Source: an uncultured Prevotellaceae bacterium (lineage in GTDB: Bacteria > Bacteroidota > Bacteroidia > Bacteroidales > Bacteroidaceae). Taken from it: a stretch of 64,000 nt of DNA. This document shows, one piece after another, positions 1-7,591 of the stretch. Positions within the stretch are counted from its first letter, which is position 1; every line of letters starts with the position of its first letter. Where the stretch lies: NCBI GenBank assembly GCA_900316355.1, contig ONCQ01000021.1, positions 1 to 64,000 of the forward strand. Reading direction: 5' to 3'. The notes below the pieces were generated by a model. It worked only from the letters and a program-made list of their open reading frames with translations. It ran no database searches and had not been told where the DNA came from. The translations under genes and the position numbers were made by a program.

Positions 1-1179
1 ACTGCTTGCCATGCTTCTCGATGTGCGCACCAATGTCCGTGCCACACCGCTTGAACCAAACATCTCGTCACCACCGTCCTGACGGGAGAGATCTACCGAT
101 GTTTTCACTACGTTCTGTGCCTTCTTCGAGAAAATGAGGGCAAGCACCATCACCACGCCTGCCGCAATGAGATAGGGCGTGGGCGTATGGGCACTCTCCA
201 TCAGCGACTGCATCATAAAGTCATGCGCGTCGCCATTGCCATTAGCTATGTAGTCCTGATAGGCCTCAAGCCCCGTCAGCGGCACACCCACGAAGTTCAC
301 GAGGTCGTTACCTGCAAACGCCATCGCCAGGGCAAAGGTGCCCAGCAGCACCACGAACTTCAGTACGGGCAGCTTCATGGCACTCAGCAGCGTCATAAGT
401 GCCGAGAACACCGCCATGCCGCCTCCGATAATCAGCCATGTGTTCTGACTAATCATCTCATTCACCTCGGGAGTCATCAGCGTACTGCCCTTCAGTCCTT
501 TGATCAGCAGGAACCAGACGATGGCTGTCACCGACAGTCCGCCGAAGATGCCAATCTTCAACGACGAGGAGAGCCTGCCGCCCATCTTGCCCGACTGGTC
601 CGTGGTCCTTCCGTTCACACGAAAAGTAAAGGTGAAAACGACACGTGCTATCCATTGTACGATGGTTCCGAGCACGAATGCTATTGCCACAGACAGGAAG
701 ATGCCGAGGATGACCGAGATGGCTTTCTCCGTATTGAGCAAATCACCCAATGTGAGCAGGACGCCGCTCTCTGTCATAGCATCCCCCGATATTTGTATCA
801 AGGCGATGGCAAAGGCACCGCCGAGCAATTCGAAAACCATGCTGACGGTGGTGGAGGTCGGCATGCCCAGCGTGTTGAACACATCAAGCAGCACCACGTC
901 TGTCACCATCACTGCCAAAAAGACGCACATCACGTCATAAAACGAAAAGTAGGCCGGTGTCATGATGCCGTGTCGCGCCACATCCATCATGCCATTGCTC
1001 AGCGCCGCTCCAGCAAACACACCGATTGCCGCCACCGTCACCACCGTCCTGTACCTCGCCACCTTGGCACCGATGGCAGAGTTCAGGAAGTTTACTGCAT
1101 CATTGCTCACCCCGACCACGAGATCGAACACTGCAAGTACAATCAGGAATATAACTATTCCAAGAAATAAAGTATTCAT
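1..1179 (-). CDS. Inorganic phosphate transporter, PiT family (C-terminus cut by window edge)
   Basis: Read on the minus strand, this frame is open from an ATG at 1179 to the window edge. It begins MNTLFLGIVIFL and contains 'VVGVSNDAVNFLNSAIG', the PiT signature (GxNDxxN near the N-terminus), and a matching second half with 'FAGNDLVNFVGVPLTG'. Many hydrophobic segments are visible. The family is a low-affinity H+ or Na+ coupled phosphate permease of the inner membrane. It starts 9 nt after the stop of the DUF2490 gene, so both are probably one transcript. A PhoB/PhoR-like pair lies just upstream, which fits phosphate uptake, although regulation by it is inferred only. About 390 residues are visible and the 3' end is missing. 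Confidence 0.9.
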   Translation of the reverse strand, partial: MNTLFLGIVIFLIVLAVFDLVVGVSNDAVNFLNSAIGAKVARYRTVVTVAAIGVFAGAALSNGMMDVARHGIMTPAYFSFYDVMCVFLAVMVTDVVLLDVFNTLGMPTSTTVSMVFELLGGAFAIALIQISGDAMTESGVLLTLGDLLNTEKAISVILGIFLSVAIAFVLGTIVQWIARVVFTFTFRVNGRTTDQSGKMGGRLSSSLKIGIFGGLSVTAIVWFLLIKGLKGSTLMTPEVNEMISQNTWLIIGGGMAVFSALMTLLSAMKLPVLKFVVLLGTFALAMAFAGNDLVNFVGVPLTGLEAYQDYIANGNGDAHDFMMQSLMESAHTPTPYLIAAGVVMVLALIFSKKAQNVVKTSVDLSRQDGGDEMFGSSGVARTLVRTSRSMASS

Positions 1180-1188
1180 ATCTGCGCG

Positions 1189-1914
1189 TTATAAGTTGTA
1201 AATGTATTCCGTAGTAAGTATATGGAGCATCTTGTCTAGACTGTCTGTTGATTTCTTCAGGTTAAGCATATAGCCGATGTTGACGGAATGGTGCAGACTG
1301 AAGCGATGTCCTGTACCGACTGTCAGCCGAATCTCGTCTATTGTGAATCCTTCTCCCATGTTGTTGAACATCTCGGCAGATGTGAAAGGCTCCCATTTCG
1401 AATGTGCCATTGCCATCACAGCCTTAATACGGCTGCGCAGATGATGCTCGTGCTGAGCATCAATGTTATGTCTCGCCATCCGGTAGGTGTATTGGTATCT
1501 TTCCCTTAGCGATAATTTAAGCCAGCTACTGACAGACACAGAGGGTACTACATCCGCCATGAACCGATGGTGCGGTAAAGAAATGGTTTCGCTACCTGTC
1601 GTTTGGTTTTTTAGGTGGAGCTCGTAAGCGGCACCTAACTTTAAATGCCGATGAATTCTATACATGCTGTGGATGTCCAGTTTCCATCGGTCAATATACT
1701 CGCGTCTGTGTTTAGTACGCAATTCCGTGCCGATGCCTACATTCCAGTCAGCACTGATTTTCTTTTCCATACCAGCACTATACCAAACACCAAAGTCATA
1801 CGTCGTTTGCGCCTTTGACAGCGCAACAAATACAAATGTCAGGAGCACTGCGAGGATGATGTATCTCACCCAATTGACAATCTTGATAATTCTTTCAGCT
1901 TTTTCTTTATCCAT
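1189..1914 (-). CDS. DUF2490 family outer-membrane-like protein
   Basis: The 241-residue product starts at the ATG at 1914 (MDKEKAERIIK). A longer frame extends to 2007 but would begin upstream of the promoter box at 1961-1968, so the shorter start is preferred. A single hydrophobic segment (about residues 17-33, ending near 'ALSKAQ') acts as a signal anchor or signal peptide. It is followed by alternating aromatic and charged beta-strand patterns ('DFGVWYSAGMEKKISADWNVGIGTELR') typical of DUF2490 and related small beta-barrels. The function of DUF2490 is unknown. It is the first gene of a two-gene unit with the PiT transporter, which hints at an envelope role linked to phosphate uptake; that link is inference. 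Confidence 0.75.
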   Translation of the reverse strand: MDKEKAERIIKIVNWVRYIILAVLLTFVFVALSKAQTTYDFGVWYSAGMEKKISADWNVGIGTELRTKHRREYIDRWKLDIHSMYRIHRHLKLGAAYELHLKNQTTGSETISLPHHRFMADVVPSVSVSSWLKLSLRERYQYTYRMARHNIDAQHEHHLRSRIKAVMAMAHSKWEPFTSAEMFNNMGEGFTIDEIRLTVGTGHRFSLHHSVNIGYMLNLKKSTDSLDKMLHILTTEYIYNL

Positions 1915-1960
1915 ACTTTTGTGCCAACGTGGAATATGGTCATGCCCTCTGTTGACGCTG

Positions 1961-1968
1961 CAAAAGTA
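1961..1968 (-). promoter_or_regulatory. Bacteroidetes-type -7 box for the DUF2490-PiT unit
   Basis: On the minus strand the sequence is TACTTTTG, an exact match to TAnnTTTG. It lies about 47 nt before the ATG at 1914. No convincing -33 TTTG is visible. Confidence 0.6.
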
Positions 1969-2009
1969 CAGACTGGATGTTACGGATGTGTTGCACTGGT
2001 AATACATGA

Positions 2010-2045
2010 TTATTGCAACCTCACAATGTCATGAGATTGCAATAA
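2010..2045. repeat. Imperfect inverted repeat between kinase end and DUF2490 promoter
   Basis: TATTGCAAcCTCA (2011-2023) faces TGAGaTTGCAATA (2032-2044) around an 8-nt loop, with one mismatch. It could end transcription from the two-component genes or be an operator. There is no T tract on either strand. A second small stem (AACGGC/GCCGTT) lies at about 2051-2070. Confidence 0.45.
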
Positions 2046-2099
2046 CAATGAAACGGCATTGTCACGCCGTTCCATAGAAAAAAATAGGAGATAATAGGA

Positions 2100-3474
2100 T
2101 TACGCCTGAAGGGTGAACCTGACAGTCAGTCCACCGCCGGGAGTGGGAAGGGCCGTTACAGTGCCGCCGTGGACGGTTACGGCATTCTTGACGATGGCAA
2201 GGCCAAGACCGGTGCCGCCGAGTTTTCGGCTACGCCCCTTATCTACTCGGTAGAAGCGTTCGAAAAGATGTTCCAAATGCTGTGGCTCTACACCTGGACC
2301 ATTGTCGCTCACGGAGAACTCATACAATCCGCTGTTGTCACGGACCACGGGCTTACAGGTGATTTCAACGAGAGATGCATCCGTAGCGTAGGCTATGACA
2401 TTGTCTATGAGGTTGCGGAAGATGCTATAGATAAGGCTGGCGTCAGCGATCATCGAGAATACTGCGAACAATCTGTACTACATCCACATTCTGGTATTCC
2501 TCACGATTGCGGAAGTGATTGGTATCCATCTCGTCGAGCCGTGTGAGCGCACTCATGTCGAGCAGCAGCTTGTTCATACGCCTGCTCTGGGCATAGCAGC
2601 GCTCTAGGAAATGCTTCTTCTTATCCTCAGGCATGTTGGGATTGTCGAGGATGCTCTCCAGATAGCCGTGGATGCTCATGGCGGGCGTCTTCAGTTCGTG
2701 TGCAGCATTCTGGGTGAGTTGTCGCTTCAATCGCGCCTTGTCCTCCTCGGCATGTCGCAATTTCCAATAGAGCATAATGATAGTATGGCTGATGTCACCC
2801 AACTCATCATCGGGCAGATGCCGCTCCAGCTCATGGTCCAATGGCTCGCCATTCTCGGCATTGATGGCAAACTCGCGCAGATAGCCTATATGTCGGCTGA
2901 TGCGGCGTGTGCTGATATAAAGCACGCTTCCCAGGAGCAGGGTCAAGGCTATGGAGAAATAGATATAGGTGTTGTCTGCCCGTAGCGATTGCGTCAACTC
3001 TGCAGAATAAGGTACGGCGGTGCGCACGATGACGCGCTTGAAGCGTGTGGCGGAGTAGAAATAGGTCTCGTGGGTGGACTGTGACATGCGCTTGAGGTCG
3101 AAGCCATTGCCGTCGCACAGTGCCTGTCGGATTTCTGTTCGCCCAAGATGATTGTCTAATGAGTCAAGATGAGGCTCGTTGCTGTCAAGGAGTACCCGTC
3201 CCTGCCTGTCGATGACGGAGACACGGAGACCGTTCAAAGGATGTTGCCTCACATAGCTTAGAAACTGGCGCCTACTGGTGATGCCGTCCTCGCCCAGCAC
3301 CTGCATGATATCGTAGTTGTACATCTGCAGACGTGAGTGGAGAATGTCAATCTTGTACTCCTTTTCACGTTGATACTGATAGATGCAGAAGCAAATAGCG
3401 AAAAGCAGGAATACACCACCGATGCTTAGCAACAAGTTTCGTTGAAAAACGCTACTTCTCGAAACAGTAACCAT
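2100..3474 (-). pseudogene. PhoR-like sensor histidine kinase, frameshifted
   Basis: Two overlapping frames together make one sensor kinase. The first (3474 to 2443, 343 aa) has a TM helix near residues 13-31, a periplasmic domain, a second TM near 170-188, a HAMP-like linker and the H-box 'NAAHELKTPAMSIHGYLES', then stops right after 'RSILDDR'. The second frame (2471 to 2100) resumes with 'ADASLIYSIFRNLIDN' (N box), 'DNGPGV' (G1) and 'GGTGLGLAIVKN' (G2). The strand that normally joins dimerisation and ATPase domains, about 25-30 residues, is missing. This suggests a short deletion that is not a multiple of three. Both parts are otherwise well conserved, so the break is recent or an assembly error. 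The start overlaps the response regulator's end by 23 nt. Confidence 0.8.
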
Positions 3475-4135
3475 AGCCTACACGTGTTTTAATCTGTTTT
3501 CCATAGGGTCCCAGTTTCTTGCGCAGCCTGGTAATGTTGACATCTACCGTACGGTCAAGCACGCACGTATCCATCGGCCAGCAGTATTTCAGCAAATCCT
3601 CGCGTGAATACACCGCGCCTGGATGCTGAAGCAGGAAAGAAAGTAACTCAAACTCCAACTTCGTACAAGGCAGTTCCTGATGGTCAAGGCTGACGGTTTT
3701 TGCCTTTAAATCAAGTACAATACCCTCATAGCAAACTGTCTCTGCCGACATCCCGTTACGCATACCGTGCGGATATACTCGCCTGAGCACTGCATTGACC
3801 CTTGCCTTCACGGTCTTCATGCTCAGGGGCTTGACAATATAATCATCAGCACCGATATTGAGGCCCTTGACCATGTGGTTCTCGCCATCGAGTGCCGTAA
3901 TGAAAATGATGGGAATCTGCGCCGTGGCAGGATTCTCTTTCATCTTATGCGCCATCTGGAATCCCGACATGTTATCCATCATCACATCCAGAAGAATCAA
4001 TGCATATTCCGTCAGATTCAGCGCCAGTGCCTCCTCTGCAGAGTTGACGGCAGCCACCTCGTATCCCTCTGTCTCAAGATTATATTGGAGTATCTCACAG
4101 ATGTCTAGTTCGTCATCGACAACAAGTATTTTCAT
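3452..4135 (-). CDS. PhoB/OmpR-family response regulator
   Basis: The 227-residue protein has an N-terminal receiver domain (about 1-120) with acidic pair D7/D8, phosphoacceptor D50 in 'LILLDVMM', T80 and K102 in 'IVKPLS'. A C-terminal winged-helix DNA-binding domain (about 130-227) contains 'YSREDLLKYCW' and 'RTVDVNITRLRKKLG'. It is a transcription factor controlled by phosphorylation, paired with the downstream kinase, with which it overlaps by 23 nt. A Bacteroidetes promoter box lies 45 nt upstream. Because the kinase is frameshifted, the regulator may now lack its normal signal input. The phosphate (PhoB) assignment rests on domain type and on the nearby PiT gene, not on a known regulon. 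Confidence 0.9.
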   Translation of the reverse strand: MKILVVDDELDICEILQYNLETEGYEVAAVNSAEEALALNLTEYALILLDVMMDNMSGFQMAHKMKENPATAQIPIIFITALDGENHMVKGLNIGADDYIVKPLSMKTVKARVNAVLRRVYPHGMRNGMSAETVCYEGIVLDLKAKTVSLDHQELPCTKLEFELLSFLLQHPGAVYSREDLLKYCWPMDTCVLDRTVDVNITRLRKKLGPYGKQIKTRVGYGYCFEK

Positions 4136-4179
4136 AAATGCTCAAAAAGTTGTGAATGAAACTGATAATTATTTGGGTG

Positions 4180-4187
4180 CAAAGTTA
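4180..4187 (-). promoter_or_regulatory. -7 box for the two-component operon
   Basis: The minus strand reads TAACTTTG, matching TAnnTTTG, 45 nt before the regulator ATG at 4135. Confidence 0.55.
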
Positions 4188-4228
4188 CCGCTTTTTTCTG
4201 AGACACCAGAAGAATGTGTATTAAATTG

Positions 4229-4417
4229 TTATGACAATGCTCCATTACGTGCCTCATTCCGTGCTCTATACAGCACTTCCCATAGGTAATCGACATAGTT
4301 GCTTTGTGTGTCGAAGAACTCCAGGTCCAGCCCTTCCTTTTGGTATTGAAATGATTGTTCGTTGCCATATTCGCCATTTTCTGATTCGTGGGTAAAAAGG
4401 TAGTCATTTTTCAGCAC
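4229..4417 (-). CDS. Possible small protein, 62 aa, unrecognised
   Basis: A short frame (MLKNDYLFTHESENGEYG...) with acidic, natural-looking composition lies between the regulator and the AlbA_2 remnant. No domain is recognised and no promoter is convincing. It could be a real small gene, a remnant of a larger accessory gene, or chance. Another minus-strand frame over the same bases looks less protein-like. Confidence 0.25.
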   Translation of the reverse strand: MLKNDYLFTHESENGEYGNEQSFQYQKEGLDLEFFDTQSNYVDYLWEVLYRARNEARNGALS

Positions 4418-4518
4418 AAATCGTTTCTTTTTGTTATACCACAGCCTTGTTTTAGACTAAATTTGCTTAAATTACGCGCGATACGGTAAACAAATGCCTT
4501 ACTTTCGATAAAAATGAG

Positions 4519-4526
4519 TACCTTTG
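4519..4526 (+). promoter_or_regulatory. -7 box upstream of the AlbA_2 remnant
   Basis: TACCTTTG matches TAnnTTTG and lies 42 nt before the ATG at 4568. Confidence 0.55.
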
Positions 4527-4567
4527 CAAGGTAAAAATATGAATCAATATTTAGTAAGTCATATAAA

Positions 4568-4972
4568 ATGGAATTAAACACCCTGATAGCTGAATGTACT
4601 GCATACGACTTCAAGGTGATGCTTGAAGAGAAGAAGCCTAAGAGTTGGCTGAAGAGCGTAAGTGCTTTTGCCAATGGCTTGGGTGGCTCCCTTTTCTTTG
4701 GCATTGATAATGACAGGATCATCTTCGCTTCCACCGACACTCCCAATGTCGGAGATCATGACGGAGACATGTCGGAGACGAAACTCATTGAGCGTCAGCA
4801 GAAAATCCTCAATCTCATCAAAGAGTCTCCGACAATCACCGGCAAGAAAATGTCGGAGACTTTGTCGGTGAGCCAACGTACAATAGAACGCGACTTATCC
4901 ACTTTACAGAAGAAAGGTGTTCTGAAACGTGAAGGCAAGGATAATGATGGAAAGTGGGTTATATCTGAATAA
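4568..4972 (+). pseudogene. AlbA_2 (Schlafen-like)/HTH protein with internal deletion
   Basis: The 134-residue frame joins the first ~55 residues of an AlbA_2 domain protein ('MELNTLIAECTAYDFKVML', 'SVSAFANGLGGSLFFGIDND') to its C-terminal helix-turn-helix ('LIKESPTITGKKMSETLSV', then 'SQRTIERDLSTLQKKGVLKR'). Full members of this family (RecG-like or AlbA_2 transcriptional proteins) are usually about 400-570 residues. The central part of the AlbA_2 domain and the ATPase-like region are missing here, yet the junction keeps the frame. It still has a promoter, so a short DNA-binding protein may be made, but the original function must be lost. It sits at the edge of the accessory region and is read as decayed mobile or defence cargo. 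Confidence 0.7.
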
Positions 4973-5327
4973 CTTATGGTTTGGACATTAAAGTTCGTGC
5001 AAATAGTTCATGGTACGAATCGAAATAATTGAAGACAAATTAAAAGATGGTGACGATATACGTTAATACCCTGAAATCCGTAGCATTCCCCTAAATAAGA
5101 GCGTCACGCAATAATTGAGGTTACAATTATATTAACCTTGCGTAATGTAGTTGTGGCTTCTTTAGTCAGATGTGTGGCACAATTATTATACAATAAAATA
5201 AATCAAACAACGTTTATAAAAAAACGACTGCCGTGGTGCATGCCGACAGTCGTTTGATAAGGCTCTTTTTCGTGCTGCTACACGATGTGAGCAAAGAACA
5301 TTCAAATCTTTACTTACCAGTATCGTT
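4973..5327. other. Gene-free AT-rich stretch inside the accessory region
   Basis: No frame here looks like protein. The stretch lies between two truncated genes and probably marks a deletion scar. The only structure seen is the stem-loop at 5222-5255. Confidence 0.5.
5222..5255 (-). terminator. Stem-loop with T tract on the minus strand
   Basis: AAACGACTG (5222-5230) pairs with CAGTCGTTT (5247-5255). Read on the minus strand the 9-bp stem is followed directly by a run of T, as in an intrinsic terminator. It may have ended transcription arriving from the minus-strand genes to the right. Confidence 0.5.
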
Positions 5328-5792
5328 TTGAGGCGTATAGGTCAAATCCTTACTATTATTACACTCAATAGAATCTGCGTTATCACTTTTCTACCATTTA
5401 AGGCGCAAGTTTCTGATATAAAACGACTTGCAAATACCATGATTGACCTCGTGGTGCTCGACAGCATGGGTACAGAGAAGAACTTTGCCGAATCCCTGGA
5501 GCACGAAGATGACGTGGTGGTCTATACCAAGTTGCCCAATGGCTTCTATATCAACACGCCAATGGGCAAGTACAATCCCGACTGGGCAGTAGCCTTCAGG
5601 GAAGGAAGTGTCAAGCACGTCTATTTTGTGGCAGAGTCAAAGGGTAACGATTTGCAAAACAGCCAGCTCCGAGGCTCTGAGGACAGCAAGATTGAATGCG
5701 CTCGTCGTCATTTCAAGGCAATCAGCGACAACGGCTATATCTACGACGTTGCCAAGGATTACAAGTCACTATATGACATTGTGACGAAGTAG
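5328..5792 (+). pseudogene. C-terminal fragment of a type III restriction enzyme Res subunit
   Basis: Family-like sequence starts near 5440 and runs to the stop: 'IDLVVLDSMGTEKNFAESLE', 'VVVYTKLPNGFYINTPMGKY', 'NPDWAVAF', 'VKHVYFVAESKG', 'KIECARRHFKAIS'. The D...ExK pattern (NPDW ... ESKG) is the PD-(D/E)xK nuclease site at the C-terminus of type III Res proteins. The SF2 helicase part (about 800 residues) and the Mod methylase are absent. About 100 bases at the 5' end of the frame are not Res-like. This is a relic of a lost restriction system and should have no restriction activity on its own. Confidence 0.75.
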
Positions 5793-5911
5793 TTTGCTTA
5801 ACTTCGATAAAAAAATCGGGCGGGAACTGATGGAATAATGCAGTTTCCGCCCAAGTTATTCATATAAATAACTTCGTTTGCCCATTTTCTTTAGTACATC
5901 AATCTGCTTTC

Positions 5912-6709
5912 TTATGAAATCTCTAATGGACATGTTGATATAATATAGTTCGCAATTTCAATGTGTGTTTTTATAATCTTATCAAAAGCATCTTGAGCAA
6001 ATGGGGCAATCCAGTTCTCGCTCCCTTCAGGTGGTGTCATTCCCATTTCCATATAATCCATATAATCAGAAGCCATTAGATAATGTGAATTGAGGTGAAA
6101 TATAAATGATAGATGAATAAGAAAAAGTTGGTTCAACATTACCTCACAGTTTTTCAAATGTCGTTCCCTGTCCTCTATGTAAACCGTATTGCAATTCAAC
6201 AACATTAGTTTAAAACGATTGGAATGGACACTATCATCCAACAACTCTCGGTTTTTCTTCAAATAGGTATCCCACCCAAACAGTGGATAGAGGTCTTTTG
6301 TTCTTTGAGATTCTTTTAGACATTTCAATATCTTGTCTGTCTTTGGAATACGATGTTTTCCTTGGATCCATTCATTAACTTCTTGAACAAAAAAGTTATC
6401 AATGCTAAATTTGTCTTTCAGTATAACATCCATATAGATCTCAAGAAGAATATCATCAAAGAGTTTTCGTATCAGCGTGTATGCATCATTTATTCTCCCA
6501 TTGTTTAACAGGATTGTAATAGAATCGAGGGTTCCCTCAATTGCAGAATAGACATATGAAGCATAGTTGGTTATTCCATGTGTGCCTGTTGCAACAAAAC
6601 TAAAACAACTCATCGAAATTGAATCATAGAACTCCTTCATATACTTCAAGTCATCAAACACCTTATGCTTAAGGTAGGTTTCTGGCATCTTATGCTTAAA
6701 AATTTTCAT
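5912..6709 (-). CDS. Unrecognised helical protein, third gene of putative defence operon
   Basis: The 265-residue protein starts at an ATG 9 nt after the HNH gene's stop, so it is very probably co-transcribed. It looks all-helical, with 'YSAIEGTLDSITILLNNGRI' and 'NDAYTLIRKLFDDILLEIYM' as its most family-like part; no signal peptide or convincing TM segment is seen. 'EDRERHLKNCEVMLNQ' could be read as a weak HEPN-like R-x-x-x-H patch, but spacing is not convincing. I do not recognise the family. Position suggests an accessory or regulatory subunit of the ATPase-HNH pair. The gene is strongly AT-rich compared with the flanking chromosome, consistent with transfer. Confidence 0.7.
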   Translation of the reverse strand: MKIFKHKMPETYLKHKVFDDLKYMKEFYDSISMSCFSFVATGTHGITNYASYVYSAIEGTLDSITILLNNGRINDAYTLIRKLFDDILLEIYMDVILKDKFSIDNFFVQEVNEWIQGKHRIPKTDKILKCLKESQRTKDLYPLFGWDTYLKKNRELLDDSVHSNRFKLMLLNCNTVYIEDRERHLKNCEVMLNQLFLIHLSFIFHLNSHYLMASDYMDYMEMGMTPPEGSENWIAPFAQDAFDKIIKTHIEIANYIISTCPLEIS

Positions 6710-6718
6710 ATAGAATAT

Positions 6719-7591
6719 TTAGGGTGTTAAATTAAGTTGAGTCATTATATATGACTTGAATACTGGTGATGTGGCAGCATCGTAATTCATTACAATCCTC
6801 CAATGATTTCTACCATACGCTTTTGCATCCTCATCCGTTTTCCTGATTAACTTGCTTGCAGCATTATTGTAGTCTACCTCACAAGTTATATTCTCGCACT
6901 TAAAGTAATTAATTATATTAGGCAATTCTTGTACAGCTTTGTCATAAAACCTATCTATTAAATGAAAACGTTGGAAATGTCTTTCTAAAAGTGCATACAG
7001 ATTGACATCAACCCCATTTCGGTTTTCTAAATAGTATTCAAACTGGACACCTCCCTCTATAGAAGTTATCCTAGCGAATAGGTATCGTATATCAGGCAAA
7101 GTGTCAGTGTAAAAATTAATAGTGAAGATTTTTCCATTGTGATCAAATATATCTTCACGCTTGAATGAGTTACATTCTGAACATGCAGGAATTAAATTAA
7201 AAACATTTACTGCATATTCTGGGTACACTTCCTTAGGAAGAATGTGTTCCGTAGTATTTGCGCTATTTATAGTACAATACGGACATACATTATTGTATGT
7301 TTGAGAATTGTTATTGAAATGCCATGTCCTAAAATCCTTTACCAACTTGCATCCAGACGAATACATTCCTAATAAGGGTTGTTTGATTCTTGACAACACC
7401 GTAGAAGAAGTTAGTAATCCCAACTTCTGGTTACCCATGGCACGCTCATAATATCGGTATGCAATCTCAACTTTATGTTTATGAACATTCAGAGCAATCG
7501 TATCGGCACTGTCCTGATCCTTTCTGTCCACTGCTTCAGAGAAAAGTTCATATGGTGTCTTTCCTCCAGCATATTTTTTCATGTTAATCAT
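6719..7591 (-). CDS. HNH endonuclease (PtuB-like) of a Septu-like system
   Basis: The 290-residue protein carries a zinc-bound HNH nuclease core: C103-x-x-C106, E115-H116 in 'TTEHILPKE', N132, and C137-x-x-C140-N141 in 'ACSECNSFK'. The N-terminal ~95 residues are helical and the C-terminal ~140 unassigned. Its start codon overlaps the ATPase gene's end by 8 nt (ATGATTAA), which implies translational coupling. ATPase plus HNH nuclease in this order is the layout of Septu (PtuA-PtuB) anti-phage systems, where the ATPase controls the nuclease. This assignment comes from motifs and arrangement; identity to known PtuB was not tested. Low GC fits horizontal transfer. Confidence 0.8.
   Translation of the reverse strand: MINMKKYAGGKTPYELFSEAVDRKDQDSADTIALNVHKHKVEIAYRYYERAMGNQKLGLLTSSTVLSRIKQPLLGMYSSGCKLVKDFRTWHFNNNSQTYNNVCPYCTINSANTTEHILPKEVYPEYAVNVFNLIPACSECNSFKREDIFDHNGKIFTINFYTDTLPDIRYLFARITSIEGGVQFEYYLENRNGVDVNLYALLERHFQRFHLIDRFYDKAVQELPNIINYFKCENITCEVDYNNAASKLIRKTDEDAKAYGRNHWRIVMNYDAATSPVFKSYIMTQLNLTP

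Noticed and set aside
187..1170. Long plus-strand frame at the left edge
   Set aside because: It is a shadow of the PiT transporter on the other strand: His/Gln-rich with no domain.
4973..5327. Possible attachment site or integrase remnant
   Set aside because: No integrase-like frame, tRNA end or direct repeat was found; only one terminator-like hairpin is seen.
5912..6709. HEPN ribonuclease assignment for the third defence gene
   Set aside because: The only R...H patch does not fit the R-x4-6-H motif well; left as unknown.
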